From Microbacterium sp. LWO13-1.2 (GTDB lineage Bacteria > Actinomycetota > Actinomycetes > Actinomycetales > Microbacteriaceae), in NCBI RefSeq assembly GCF_038397725.1, contig NZ_CP151634.1, positions 868,001 through 932,000 of the forward strand: a stretch of DNA of 64,000 bases, given 5' to 3'. Of the stretch, positions 42,545 through 51,546 are shown in pieces. The notes beneath the pieces were generated by a model. That model did not search any database. It was not told the DNA's origin and saw only the letters and a program-made list of their open reading frames with translations. Numbering within the stretch: position 1 is the first letter of the stretch; every line of letters begins with the position of its first letter. The translations under genes and the position numbers were made by a program.

Positions 42545-43645
42545 ATGATCGATCCATACCCCGCAGCAGGTGCGGCCTCCGCTCCTCCGCCTCCGCCCGC
42601 GCCACCGGCGCCACCGGCACCGCCGACTCCCGCCCCCTCGGTCGCTGCGGGAGCCAAGGCAGCCCCCACGGACTCTGAGATCGCGCGTGCCGGCGACATC
42701 CTCAAAATCATCTCCGACGCGTACTCGGCGAAGATGGTGGGTCAGGAACGTCTGCGGATGAGCTTGCTCGTCGCTCTCATCGCCGGCGGCCACATCCTGC
42801 TCGAGAGCGTCCCCGGGCTTGCCAAGACGACAGCCGCGAGCACCCTCGCCGACACCGTGAAGGCACAGTTCAAGCGCATCCAGTGCACACCGGACCTGCT
42901 GCCCAGCGACATCACCGGAAACCAGATCTACGACGCCGCCACCGGGTCGTTCCGCACGGTCCTCGGCCCCGTGCACGCGAACTTCGTGCTGCTCGATGAG
43001 ATCAACCGCTCCAGCGCGAAGACGCAGAGCGCGATGCTCGAAGCGATGCAGGAGCACCAGACCACCATCGGCGGTGAGGTGCACCACCTGCCCAAGCCGT
43101 TCCTCGTGATCGCCACGCAGAACCCGATCGAGCAAGAGGGCACGTACGAGCTGCCCGAGGCGCAGATGGACCGTTTCCTGCTCAAGGAGATCGTCGAGTA
43201 CCCGAGCCCGGCTGACGAGCTCGAGATCCTCACCCGCATCGACTCCGGCGTGCTCGACCCCGAGCGGCATGTGACGAGCGCCGTCACCCTCGACGATGTG
43301 CACCTGCTGCAGGATGTCGCCAGCCGCATCTACGTCGATCCGGCGATCCGCAACTACATCGTGTCGATCGCGTACGTCACCAGGAACCCCGCGCCGTACA
43401 TCGGCGAAGAGCGCGCCCGCTACATCAAGTACGGCGCCAGCCCCCGCGCGAGCATCGCGTTCCTGCAGGCGTCCCGCGCTCTTGCTCTGTTGAACGGCCG
43501 TGCACACGTGCTCCCCGAGGACATCAGGGAGCTGCGGCACCTCATCCTCCGGCACCGCGTACTCCTCACCTTCGAGGCCGACGCCGAAGGCATCCGCAGC
43601 GAGGAGATCATCGACCAGATCTTCGCGGCCGTACCGACCCCCTGA
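42545..43645 (+). CDS. MoxR-family AAA+ ATPase
   Basis: 366 residues. After a Pro/Ala-rich N-terminal tail (about 40 residues), Walker A is the MoxR form GLAKTT (91-96), Walker B ends in D151-E152 and the sensor-1 Asn is N193 (ATQNP). MoxR ATPases act as chaperones that assemble or activate complexes, usually with VWA-domain partners encoded beside them. That is the case here: it heads a seven-gene operon with DUF58 and two VWA proteins. GAGGAG precedes the ATG. Confidence 0.92.
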   Translation: MIDPYPAAGAASAPPPPPAPPAPPAPPTPAPSVAAGAKAAPTDSEIARAGDILKIISDAYSAKMVGQERLRMSLLVALIAGGHILLESVPGLAKTTAASTLADTVKAQFKRIQCTPDLLPSDITGNQIYDAATGSFRTVLGPVHANFVLLDEINRSSAKTQSAMLEAMQEHQTTIGGEVHHLPKPFLVIATQNPIEQEGTYELPEAQMDRFLLKEIVEYPSPADELEILTRIDSGVLDPERHVTSAVTLDDVHLLQDVASRIYVDPAIRNYIVSIAYVTRNPAPYIGEERARYIKYGASPRASIAFLQASRALALLNGRAHVLPEDIRELRHLILRHRVLLTFEADAEGIRSEEIIDQIFAAVPTP

Positions 43646-43656
43646 CCCTGAGACCC

Positions 43657-44562
43657 ATGGCCAGCCTGATCACCCAGGTGAAGAGCAAGCTCTTCATCCA
43701 CTCCTCGCGCAAGTCGATGCATGCGTTGGACGGCGCCTATGCGTCGCTGCTGCACGGCCGCAGCCTCGACTTCGAGGATCTGCGCAAGTACGAGTACGGC
43801 GATCAGGTGCGCGACATCGACTGGCGGGCGACGGCCAAGCAGGGCACGCCCCTGGTGAAGCGTCATCGAGCGTTGCGGATGCACACGGTGCTGTTCATCG
43901 TGGACACCGGCCGTTCCATGCAGGCGTTGGCATATGACGAGAAACCCATGAAGGACCTCGCCATCATCGCGACCGGCGCCCTGGGCGTGCTGGCCCTCCG
44001 ACATGGCGACGACTTCACCGTGGTCTACGGCGATGCCGGTGGGGTACGGCGGCGCGCTCCCGGGCGCAGCGAGGGTGCACTCGAACATGCCCTGCGCACG
44101 ATCGACACCGCGATCCGCGAGAGCGCGGCACCCAGCGCCCGAGACGACCTGCTCTCGTTCGTGACCCGCACGATCTCCCGGCGGATGATCGTGGTCGTAG
44201 TGACGGACGAAGCACCGATCACGGATGAGACGGAGCGCACGCTTCGCCGGATGCGCGTGCAGCACGACGTGCTGTGGCTCACGCTCCGTGACGCCGACCC
44301 GGTTCTCGACCATGCCACCGGACGCATACGTTCCGATGTGGACAGCCGTTGGGAGGTTCCCGACTTCGTGCAGGGCGACCTCGACATCGTGCGGGAGCTC
44401 ACCGCGCAGAGCGAGGCGGATGCTGCGCGCCTGGTTGAGGTGCTGAAACGTCTCGAGATCAGCCATGCCTCCCTGGACGGGCAGGACGACGCCGTGCCGC
44501 AGTTGCTGCGGCTGCTGGCATCGCGATCAGGATCCGTGCGGGGTGCCAATGCCCGGCTCTGA
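43657..44562 (+). CDS. DUF58 domain protein (MoxR-associated, VWA-like)
   Basis: 301 residues. The DUF58 signature DLRKYEYGDQVRDIDWRATAKQGTPLVKR is near residues 43-71, followed by a VWA-like region starting LFIVDTGRSM. It begins 11 bp after the MoxR gene and overlaps the next gene by 14 bp. DUF58 proteins nearly always accompany MoxR and are probably its substrate or adaptor; the N-terminal membrane anchor of some members is missing. Confidence 0.9.
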   Translation: MASLITQVKSKLFIHSSRKSMHALDGAYASLLHGRSLDFEDLRKYEYGDQVRDIDWRATAKQGTPLVKRHRALRMHTVLFIVDTGRSMQALAYDEKPMKDLAIIATGALGVLALRHGDDFTVVYGDAGGVRRRAPGRSEGALEHALRTIDTAIRESAAPSARDDLLSFVTRTISRRMIVVVVTDEAPITDETERTLRRMRVQHDVLWLTLRDADPVLDHATGRIRSDVDSRWEVPDFVQGDLDIVRELTAQSEADAARLVEVLKRLEISHASLDGQDDAVPQLLRLLASRSGSVRGANARL

Positions 44563-45040
44563 CGAGTTCTACCCTCCCGGCCAGTACGGCTGGGGATGGA
44601 TGCTGCTCGCGATCGGCGTCCTCGCGCTGCTGGTTCTCGCCGCCTGGCTGGTGATCTTCCTCACTCGGCCGCGCCGCAGCGTCACGATCGCCGGGGCCAC
44701 CGATACTCCTCCGCTGCTGACGGTCGACGTCCTCTCCCAGCTGCGCGTCGAGTACTTCGATCGCATCCAGCGGATCGAGACCGACTATCGCGAGGGACGC
44801 CTGTCGGCGCGGCACGCGAATCTCGAACTCAGTCGAGTGGTGCGCACCTTCGTGAACGAGTACAGCGGCCTCGAAGCACCGGTGCTCGCCCTCGACGACC
44901 TCATCGCCCGCGGCGTGCACCCCGCACTCATCGACGCGATGGGCCGGCACTACTACCCGAGCATCTTCCGCCAGGGCCCGGCAATCGATCCCCTCGCCGG
45001 CGCCGAGGCGGCACGGACGGTGGTGCGCACATGGCACTAG
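44549..45040 (+). CDS. Single-pass membrane protein of the MoxR operon
   Basis: 163 residues. One hydrophobic helix near residues 18-40 (MLLAIGVLALLVLAAWLVIFL) and a cytoplasmic helical domain rich in Arg and Glu (VEYFDRIQRIETDYREGRLSARHANLELSRVVRTFV). It occupies the position of the small DUF4381-like proteins in other MoxR clusters, but I see no clear family match. It overlaps the DUF58 gene by 14 bp and the VWA gene by 10 bp. Confidence 0.75.
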   Translation: MPGSDEFYPPGQYGWGWMLLAIGVLALLVLAAWLVIFLTRPRRSVTIAGATDTPPLLTVDVLSQLRVEYFDRIQRIETDYREGRLSARHANLELSRVVRTFVNEYSGLEAPVLALDDLIARGVHPALIDAMGRHYYPSIFRQGPAIDPLAGAEAARTVVRTWH

Positions 45041-46017
45041 CGAACTTCTGGATGACCATCGTCGCGATCGCGGTCATCGTCGTGGCCATCGCGATCGGAC
45101 TCGTGCTCGGCCTGCGCCGCGGTTCGCGTGGTGGCACCGAGGAGACGGCCCGGATCGCCCGCGCGGAGCGACTGCGCGCGCTGCCGACCTATCGGCAGGC
45201 GCTCCGCCGCCGCGTGCTCGCGCTCTCGGGGATCCTGATCCTCGGCACGATCGCAACGGTCGCCGCCGGGGTCGTGGCCGCGCGCCCCATGTCGTCGCAG
45301 ACGATCCAGCCCGTGAACACCAGCCGCGACATCATGCTCTGCCTCGACGTCTCCGGCTCGATGAGCGAGGTCGACGTCGAGGTGCTCTCCGTCTTCGAAG
45401 AGCTGCTCGCGGACTTCGAGGGCGAGCGCATCGGACTCACGATCTTCAACAGCTCGCCGGTGCAGATCTTCCCCCTCACCGACGACTACGACTTCATCCG
45501 TGATCACCTCGCAGACATCCGCGAGAGCTTCGACTACATCGACGAAGTGCCGGAGCACTGGGTCGGCACGCTCAACGGTGCCGGAGCTTCCCTCATCGGC
45601 GACGGCCTCGCCGCGTGCGCGCTGGGCTTCGACCACCCCGACCAGGAGCGCTCGCGCTCGGTCATCCTGGCCACCGATAACGAGGTGAACGGAGCTTCCA
45701 TCGTCACCCTCGAAGAAGCGGCTGCGTACGCCAAGTCGAAAGGCGTGCGGGTCTTCGGCCTGAATCCGGTGCAGGGAAAGGATGCCGAAGTCAGCGCTCA
45801 ATTGACGGAGGCCGCCGAGATGACGGGCGGCACCGCGTACGGGCTGCGCGACACGACGACCGTCGCCGACATCGTCGCTCAGGTGCAGGAGCAGGAGGCG
45901 ACCGAGCTGCGCGGTCAGGCCCAGGTGGTGTGGACCGACACCCCGAACCTCTGGATCGTGGTGCTCATGATCGCTGCGCTGTCGTTCATCGTGATGCTGT
46001 GGAGGGTGCGACTGTGA
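45031..46017 (+). CDS. VWA-domain membrane protein (BatA-like)
   Basis: 328 residues. Helices near residues 8-28 and 62-84 and at the C-terminus flank a von Willebrand A domain with an intact metal site DVSGS (D106, S108, S110). Proteins like this are anchored in the membrane with the domain outside, and bind partners through the metal. It overlaps its neighbours by 10 and 4 bp. With the next gene it makes a tandem VWA pair, as in Bat operons. Confidence 0.9.
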   Translation: MALANFWMTIVAIAVIVVAIAIGLVLGLRRGSRGGTEETARIARAERLRALPTYRQALRRRVLALSGILILGTIATVAAGVVAARPMSSQTIQPVNTSRDIMLCLDVSGSMSEVDVEVLSVFEELLADFEGERIGLTIFNSSPVQIFPLTDDYDFIRDHLADIRESFDYIDEVPEHWVGTLNGAGASLIGDGLAACALGFDHPDQERSRSVILATDNEVNGASIVTLEEAAAYAKSKGVRVFGLNPVQGKDAEVSAQLTEAAEMTGGTAYGLRDTTTVADIVAQVQEQEATELRGQAQVVWTDTPNLWIVVLMIAALSFIVMLWRVRL

Positions 46018-47132
46018 TCTTCCAGCCTGTTCTGCATCCGCTGCTGCTCCTGCTGCTGTGCGCCCCTGTCGCCGCTGTCGCGGTGATGGCCATGGTGCGT
46101 TCCAAGGACAAGGCTCTCTGGGCGCTGCGTCTCGTGCTGCTGCTCGCCTGCTTCGTGATGTTCCTGCGCCCAGGGATCCCGGGCGGCGCGACCCAGACTC
46201 TCGCCACCGACACCGACATCGTGCTGGTCGTCGACACCACGGCGAGCATCGTCGCCGAGGACTGGAATGGCGAAGAGCCGCGCCTGGACGGCGTGCGCGA
46301 CGACATCCAGGCGATCGTCGACGAGTACCCCGGTGCGCGCTTCGCCCTGATCACCTTCGATGCGTCGGCGCAGCTGCGGTTGCCGTTGACCACCGACACC
46401 ACGGCGCTCATCTCGTCGCTGGAGGTTCTCCGGCCGGAGGTTACCAGTCAGTCCCGCGGCAGCTCGATCGGCATCGCCAATCGGCTCCTCGCCGACACGC
46501 TGAAGGGGGCATCCGAACGCGCGTCCGACCGGTCGCGGATGGTGTTCTACTTCGGCGACGGCGAGCAGACGGCCAACTCCTCTCCCGAATCCTTCCGGTC
46601 CAGCGCGAAGTATGCCGATGCCGGCATGGTCTTCGGCTACGGCACCACCGAGGGCGGACCGATGAGATTGACCACCGGTTCGGTCGGCGACGGCGACGCG
46701 GAGTACATCGAGTACCAGGGCGAGCCCGCGATGTCGGTCATCGACGAGCAGACCCTGCAGACCCTCGCCGGCGAACTGGGGCTCGAGTACCAGCACCGCA
46801 CGGCGGATGCCGAGCCGGAGCTGCCAGAGGCACCGACGACCACGACCAGCTACTCCGAGTCCGGCTCGGTCGGCAACGTCATCGAGCTGTACTGGATCGC
46901 CGCCCTTGCCGTCGTCGCCCTCCTCGGCTTCGAGTTGGCACGCGCGACGATGCTGATCGCCCGGCTCCGGCAGCAGGGCGCGCCGGCGTCGACGTCAGAT
47001 GCGGGCGTTTCGTCTCGCTCCGCTCGCTCGACGACCAGCGAGTCCACCCCCCGGTCGTTGAGCGACGAGCGCAGCGAGGAGACGAAACGCGCCTCTCCAG
47101 CGTCGACGCCGAATGAGGGAGGTGCCTCATGA
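46014..47132 (+). CDS. VWA-domain membrane protein (BatB-like) with a repeat-derived tail
   Basis: 372 residues from a GTG that overlaps the previous stop. Two N-terminal helices, then a VWA domain whose metal site reads DTTAS (D74, T76, S78), and a helix near residues 290-312. The C-terminal tail, about residues 331-359, is encoded by an 86-bp inverted-repeat element (47005-47090), which gives a Ser/Arg/Glu-rich run. The tail would be cytoplasmic and disordered. Threonine replaces the first Ser of the metal site, as in some Bat proteins. Confidence 0.87.
   Translation: MIFQPVLHPLLLLLLCAPVAAVAVMAMVRSKDKALWALRLVLLLACFVMFLRPGIPGGATQTLATDTDIVLVVDTTASIVAEDWNGEEPRLDGVRDDIQAIVDEYPGARFALITFDASAQLRLPLTTDTTALISSLEVLRPEVTSQSRGSSIGIANRLLADTLKGASERASDRSRMVFYFGDGEQTANSSPESFRSSAKYADAGMVFGYGTTEGGPMRLTTGSVGDGDAEYIEYQGEPAMSVIDEQTLQTLAGELGLEYQHRTADAEPELPEAPTTTTSYSESGSVGNVIELYWIAALAVVALLGFELARATMLIARLRQQGAPASTSDAGVSSRSARSTTSESTPRSLSDERSEETKRASPASTPNEGGAS
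47005..47090. repeat. 86-bp inverted-repeat element inside the second VWA gene
   Basis: The arms GCGTTTCGTCTC (47005-47016) and GAGACGAAACGC (47079-47090) are perfect complements and continue inward through CGCTCG and CGACGACC/GGTCGTTG segments with two 3-bp indels. The element is read in frame near the 3' end of the VWA gene. The sequence GTTGAGCG...GACGAAAC resembles a repeat I associate with Microbacteriaceae genomes, from memory only. A degenerate relative is at 57664-57733. Confidence 0.7.
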
Positions 47133-47887
47133 CCGGGACCTCCCACGCCGAGGCGGCATCCGCCCTCCTGGCATCGAATCGCCGGCGCCGGCGCATCCGG
47201 TTCTGGATCGCGATCGGCACCCTCCCGCTCACGCTCGCCGCGCTGCTGTTCGTCGGCAAGCTGCTGAGCATGTACGCATTCGCGCACCAGTCGATCACCT
47301 CCTATGTGGTCGGCGACTATTCGTCGTCGGAGTCCGCTGCCCGCGGCCAGGAGTTCCTGAACTGGTTCGAGCCGTACAAGGGTCCGTACAACGTCGGGAC
47401 CGCGCTCGGCGCCGCCGAACAGTTGCCGCAGGCGCAGGTGAAGCTCGAGGAGGCACTCCGACTCGCGCAGGGCCTCGAAGTGTGCGCGGTCCGCATCAAC
47501 CTGGCGCTGGTCGTCGAGCGGAGAGGCGACGCGGCCCGAGCGGAGGGCGACGGTGTCTCGGCGGCCGAGTTCTACGGCGAGGCGCTGACGGTGACGCTGG
47601 AGACTCCGGAGGAGTGCAACAGCGAGGACGCGCAGAACCAGTCGCCCGACCCGAACCGCGACATGAGCGAGTCTCTCGAGCAGCTCAAGGATCGTCTGCA
47701 GCAGAAGCAGCAGGAGCAGCAGTCACCCGAGGCGCAGGAGCAGCCCGAGGAGCAGCAACCGGAACCGCAGCCCTCGGAGGAGAAACTCGAGGATCTGCAG
47801 GAGAAACTGGAGCAGGGCACCGAGGAGCGCGACCAGCAGCAGAACGGCGACGACCCCGGGGGATCGGGAACGGACAAGCCATGGTGA
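47129..47887 (+). CDS. Membrane-anchored TPR-like protein with Gln/Glu-rich tail (BatC-like position)
   Basis: 252 residues. An Arg-rich start, one helix near residues 26-48, a helical region resembling tetratricopeptide repeats (LPQAQVKLEEALRLAQGLEVCAVRINLALV, about residues 98-127) and a low-complexity C-terminus with many Gln, Glu and Pro (about residues 190-245). TPR proteins hold the same position in Bat operons. It overlaps both neighbours (4 and 7 bp). The tail may bind positively charged partners or the wall. Confidence 0.8.
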   Translation: MTGTSHAEAASALLASNRRRRRIRFWIAIGTLPLTLAALLFVGKLLSMYAFAHQSITSYVVGDYSSSESAARGQEFLNWFEPYKGPYNVGTALGAAEQLPQAQVKLEEALRLAQGLEVCAVRINLALVVERRGDAARAEGDGVSAAEFYGEALTVTLETPEECNSEDAQNQSPDPNRDMSESLEQLKDRLQQKQQEQQSPEAQEQPEEQQPEPQPSEEKLEDLQEKLEQGTEERDQQQNGDDPGGSGTDKPW

Positions 47888-48990
47888 CGGATCACGAGAA
47901 GCAGCGCGCCCGGTACGTGGCGGGTACCGAGGGTGCTCCGCCGCTGCCTCCGCCCGGCGGCTATGCCGGTGCGCGGCGAGCGCAGTCTCCGTCATGGCCT
48001 CTCCCTGCGACACCCGCGCAGCCGACGGTGGTGACCGCCGAGTCCACCACGCAGCCGTCGAGCGCCCTCGGCTGGATCGCCCTGGTCAGTGGCATCCTCT
48101 TCGCGCTCATCCTGCTCGGCACCCTCGTCGCCGGTGGCACCGACCTGCTGTACGGCGTGACGATGCTCGCGCTGCAGCTCGTCGTCGTGGCCGTCATCAT
48201 CGCCGCGCTGGTGACGACCAGGGGACGGATGCTGGGTGCCGTCGCGCTGGCGATCACGCTGGTGCTGAATGTCGCGACCGTCGGCGCGATGAGTGCGGTG
48301 CAGACCTCCGCCTCCGGCAACTACGACGGAATGAAGTCCGACGAGCAGAAGCACGAGGAGGCGTACCCGGGGATCAAGGACACCGACCCGGGGGACATCC
48401 TCGGTCAGTCCTCGCTGGAAGAGGTGCGCGCCGCGTCTGAGAGCCTCCTCACCGACATCCGCGAGCGCCTCAGTGAGGAGTTCGGGTACACCTGGGTCGA
48501 GGCGGGTGCCGAGGATCTCCGTCCCGAACGCAACGGTTACGGTGGCGAATCCATGCTGGTCGAGTTCACCTCGCCCGGCTGGGCGACGAACGAGCCGATC
48601 CAGGACTACGACGAGAAGCTCGAGGTGATGGCCGTCATCAACGAGGTCGTCACCGCGCACGGGCTGTGGGAGCTGTACTCGTTCAACGACCCGTCCTCGG
48701 GTCTCGAGCCTTCGATGCTCGCGAAGCTCTACGGCACCGACGACCCGCGGACGCAGCACACCTGGGAGTACTACACCGAGAACTATCCGGAGCCGCTGCG
48801 GTTCTACGCGAATGTCTATGACCTCTCGAACGACTCCACCGGAGACTTCCTGAAGACCCGTGAGGCTCAGAACACCCGCACCGGCGAGCCGCTCGAGGGA
48901 TTGCAGATCGCCGTCCTGGCCAGTCAACTGCTCAGCGAGTCCGATCGTGCGGAGTTCGAGAAGAAGCTCGGCGAGTATCCCGGGTTCTGA
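47881..48990 (+). CDS. Membrane protein of unknown function, last gene of the MoxR operon
   Basis: 369 residues. A Pro-rich cytoplasmic N-terminus, three close helices (about residues 63-140), then an extracytoplasmic domain of about 230 residues that is acidic and rich in Tyr and Trp (GYTWVEAGAEDLRPERNGYGGESMLVEF). I do not recognise the family. ATG 47881 overlaps the previous gene by 7 bp, so it is part of the MoxR operon. Confidence 0.8.
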   Translation: MVTDHEKQRARYVAGTEGAPPLPPPGGYAGARRAQSPSWPLPATPAQPTVVTAESTTQPSSALGWIALVSGILFALILLGTLVAGGTDLLYGVTMLALQLVVVAVIIAALVTTRGRMLGAVALAITLVLNVATVGAMSAVQTSASGNYDGMKSDEQKHEEAYPGIKDTDPGDILGQSSLEEVRAASESLLTDIRERLSEEFGYTWVEAGAEDLRPERNGYGGESMLVEFTSPGWATNEPIQDYDEKLEVMAVINEVVTAHGLWELYSFNDPSSGLEPSMLAKLYGTDDPRTQHTWEYYTENYPEPLRFYANVYDLSNDSTGDFLKTREAQNTRTGEPLEGLQIAVLASQLLSESDRAEFEKKLGEYPGF

Positions 48991-48993
48991 TCG

Positions 48994-49018
48994 CCGAATG
49001 TCGTCGATGGACATTCGG
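48994..49018 (+). terminator. Hairpin after the MoxR operon
   Basis: CCGAATGTC and GACATTCGG form a perfect 9-bp stem around a 7-base loop, 4 bases after the last stop. There is no U-tract. Confidence 0.6.
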
Positions 49019-49100
49019 TCGGACATCCCGCACTTCTGAACCACCCGAGAGGGCGCGTCCGGCCTCGGAATCCCGCTGATTCACAGGCATCTGATGCCCG

Positions 49101-49155
49101 AGACAACTTCGGACAACGGGCGCCGATCCGGCTCGCGCCGAGGCCCCGGTTGTCT
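49101..49155 (+). promoter_or_regulatory. Spaced inverted repeat upstream of the kinase-manA genes
   Basis: AGACAAC (49101-49107) and GTTGTCT (49149-49155) are perfect complements 41 bases apart, in the 267-base gap before the kinase gene. GCTGTCA at 49160-49166 matches half of the LacI-type site TGTCAGCGCTGTCT at 63508-63521. Both are weak signals; no clear promoter was found. Confidence 0.25.
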
Positions 49156-49257
49156 TACGCTGTCATTCGATCAGCCGCCTGCCCCGATGCCGTTCGGGGC
49201 CGCAGACGAGAGAATCACGCCGATGCCGCACTCCCCTCACCAGCGGGCCGCACTCCG

Positions 49258-50202
49258 ATGAGCGCGCTCGACCTTCTCGCGATGGATGCGGGGCAGACCG
49301 GCACCAAGGTGCGTCTGCGCTGGGACGACGGGACCTCCCGTGACGACCTGCTCCCCGGGGTGCTGACCGATCGCCCGCTGCTGCCGCAGCTGGCCGACAT
49401 CGCCGAGCGGATCGCGCACGTCGCGGGCGATGCCCCCGCGACACTGGCGATCGGTGTCTCCGGCGTGACCGACGTCCACGCGGAAGCCGAAGGGCTGATC
49501 CGTCGGCCTGGACTCGCCGGCGTGCAGCGGGTGATCGTCGCCCACGACTCGGTGACCTCGTTCCTCGGCGTCCTCGGCGATCGGCACGGAGCGGTTCTCG
49601 CCGTCGGCACCGGTGTGGTGACGCTCGGCGTCGGCCCTCGGTCGGCTGTCCGCGTGGACGGCTGGGGCAACATCATGGGCGACGCCGGCAGTGGGTACTG
49701 GATCGGACGCGAAGCTCTGGATGCGGTGATGCGCGCGCATGACGGGCGTGGGGCCGCGACCGCTCTCACCGCCGTGGTGCAGGAGCGCTGGCCCGACCTG
49801 GAGGCGGCGTACACCCAGTTGCAGGCGGCTCCCGATCGGGTGCGGCTCGTGGCCTCGTTCGCGGCGCCGACTGCCGAGCTCGCGGCGAACGGCGACGCGG
49901 TGGCCCTGGCGATCTGCCGCGCCGCCGCGGAGGAGCTGGCGCTCTCGGTCACGTCAGCGCTGCGGTCGACGGATGCTCCCGCGGATGCTCCGGTCGGCGC
50001 CATCGGAGGCGTGCTGCAGTCGGATCTCATCCGCGAGGCTTTCGAAGTGAATGTGCGCGCCGTGCGCCCGGAGGTGCGCTTCGTGCCGCCGCTGGGCACC
50101 GGGCTCGACGGGGCAGCCGCGCTCGCAGACCTCGCGCCGCGGCATCCGCTGCGCCAGCAGTTGGCACAGGCGGTTCGAACGTCGAGCGAGGTGGCCGCAT
50201 GA
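49258..50202 (+). CDS. BadF/BadG-type sugar kinase (candidate mannokinase)
   Basis: 314 residues of the N-acetylglucosamine kinase-like ASKHA group. Phosphate loops DAGQTGTK (9-16) and GTGVVTLG are visible, and GNIMGDAGSGYWIGREAL matches the family. It overlaps manA by 4 bp. Kinase followed by mannose-6-phosphate isomerase suggests that it phosphorylates mannose, which would serve the mannan locus 5 kb away; this is inference, since the fold also includes glucosamine and N-acetylglucosamine kinases. ATG 49258 lacks a ribosome site. Confidence 0.8.
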   Translation: MSALDLLAMDAGQTGTKVRLRWDDGTSRDDLLPGVLTDRPLLPQLADIAERIAHVAGDAPATLAIGVSGVTDVHAEAEGLIRRPGLAGVQRVIVAHDSVTSFLGVLGDRHGAVLAVGTGVVTLGVGPRSAVRVDGWGNIMGDAGSGYWIGREALDAVMRAHDGRGAATALTAVVQERWPDLEAAYTQLQAAPDRVRLVASFAAPTAELAANGDAVALAICRAAAEELALSVTSALRSTDAPADAPVGAIGGVLQSDLIREAFEVNVRAVRPEVRFVPPLGTGLDGAAALADLAPRHPLRQQLAQAVRTSSEVAA

Positions 50203-51350
50203 GCGCACTGTTCTGGGAGATCGACAACACGCCCCGCGACTACGCCTGGGGCCAGATCGACGGAGTCGCGCGCGTGCGCGGCACCGCAGGGCATGGGAAC
50301 CGCGAGGCCGAGCTCTGGCTCGGCGCGCACCCGTCGGCCCCGAGCGTCTTCGTCGGGGATGCGCCATGGCCGGCGCTCGACGAGTGGGAGCGGGCCAGTG
50401 GTGGCCGCCTGCCGTTCCTGCTGAAGATCCTGTGCGCGGCCGAGCCGCTGTCGCTGCAGGCGCATCCCAGCACCGCGCAGGCCCAGGAGGGCTTCGCGCG
50501 GGAGAACGAACTCGGCATCCCGCGGGATGCCGCGCATCGCAACTACCGCGACCCGCACGCCAAGCCGGAACTGATCGTGGCATTGCACGATGGCTTCGAG
50601 GCGTTGTGCGGATTCCGCGCGGTGGTCGACGTGCAGGCGGATCTTGACGCACTGGCCGCGCTGACCGCATCGGACGAACTGCCGGGGCTGCAGACCTGGC
50701 GCGACCTGCTCGCCGGGGAAGACGGCATCCGCCGCGCGTTCCTCTGGCTGCTCTCCGGTGACGATGCGATCCCGCCGCTGGTATCGGCTGCGGTTTCCGC
50801 CGGTGCGCACGACGCCCGGTTCACCGTGCTCACCCCCATCGCCACGGCTCACCCTGGCGACCCGGGCATCCTCGGCGCGCTGATGCTGCAGCACGTGACG
50901 CTGCGGGCCGGTGAGGCGCTCTGGCTGCCCGCGGGCAACATCCACGCGTACCTGCTCGGCGCGGGGATCGAGTTGATGGGCCCGAGCGACAATGTTCTGC
51001 GCGGCGGTCTCACGCCGAAACACATCGACACCGAGGAGCTCGGGCGGGTGCTGGATGCCCGCGAGGGCGGCGACCCACGGCTCGTTCCGGAGGAACGGGG
51101 TGACGGCGTGCGCCTGTTCCACCCCGGTGGAAATGAGGGCAATCCCGGGTTCGAGCTCTATGCGAGCGAGGGTTCCGGTGAGATCAGCATCCCCGGTCCG
51201 GGCATCGCGCTGGTGACGGATGGTTCCTTCACCCTCGAATCCGAAGGGGAGCACATCGAGGTTCCGCGTGGTCGAGCCGTGTTCATCGCGCGGAGTACGG
51301 CGATCCGCGTCGAGGGTGCAGGGCGGCTGTTCCTCGCGACCGGGGCCTGA
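50199..51350 (+). CDS. manA: Mannose-6-phosphate isomerase, class I
   Basis: 383 residues. NTPRDYAWGQIDGVAR at the start, the zinc motif SLQAHPS with its Gln and His, and GNIHAYLLGAGIELMGPSDNVLRGGLTPKHID are all diagnostic of type I enzymes. It interconverts mannose-6-phosphate and fructose-6-phosphate. It is coupled to the kinase gene upstream by a 4-bp overlap, giving a two-step route from mannose to glycolysis, or the reverse for GDP-mannose supply. Confidence 0.93.
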   Translation: MSALFWEIDNTPRDYAWGQIDGVARVRGTAGHGNREAELWLGAHPSAPSVFVGDAPWPALDEWERASGGRLPFLLKILCAAEPLSLQAHPSTAQAQEGFARENELGIPRDAAHRNYRDPHAKPELIVALHDGFEALCGFRAVVDVQADLDALAALTASDELPGLQTWRDLLAGEDGIRRAFLWLLSGDDAIPPLVSAAVSAGAHDARFTVLTPIATAHPGDPGILGALMLQHVTLRAGEALWLPAGNIHAYLLGAGIELMGPSDNVLRGGLTPKHIDTEELGRVLDAREGGDPRLVPEERGDGVRLFHPGGNEGNPGFELYASEGSGEISIPGPGIALVTDGSFTLESEGEHIEVPRGRAVFIARSTAIRVEGAGRLFLATGA

Positions 51351-51437
51351 GGCCGGGCACCTGCGGCGGTGCTCGATTCGGATACCTGGGAGCGAGCGCC
51401 GGGCCAAGCACCCGCGCCGAACCGTCAGAGCCGTTGA

Positions 51438-51461
51438 GACGCTGCGACGCTGCGACGCTGC
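51438..51461. repeat. Three tandem copies of GACGCTGC
   Basis: Three perfect 8-bp repeats, followed by degenerate GACGACACTGC, in the 196-base gap between manA and the DUF222-HNH gene. The surrounding CCGTTGAG and CGCTCGACGACC resemble pieces of the element at 47005-47090, so this may be a decayed copy. Confidence 0.5.
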
Positions 51462-51546
51462 GACGACACTGCGACGAGTCAATCAACCGCGTCGCTCGAC
51501 GACCGCCGCGCATGACATCCGCGGTCGGTCACGCGCCGCGACGAGA

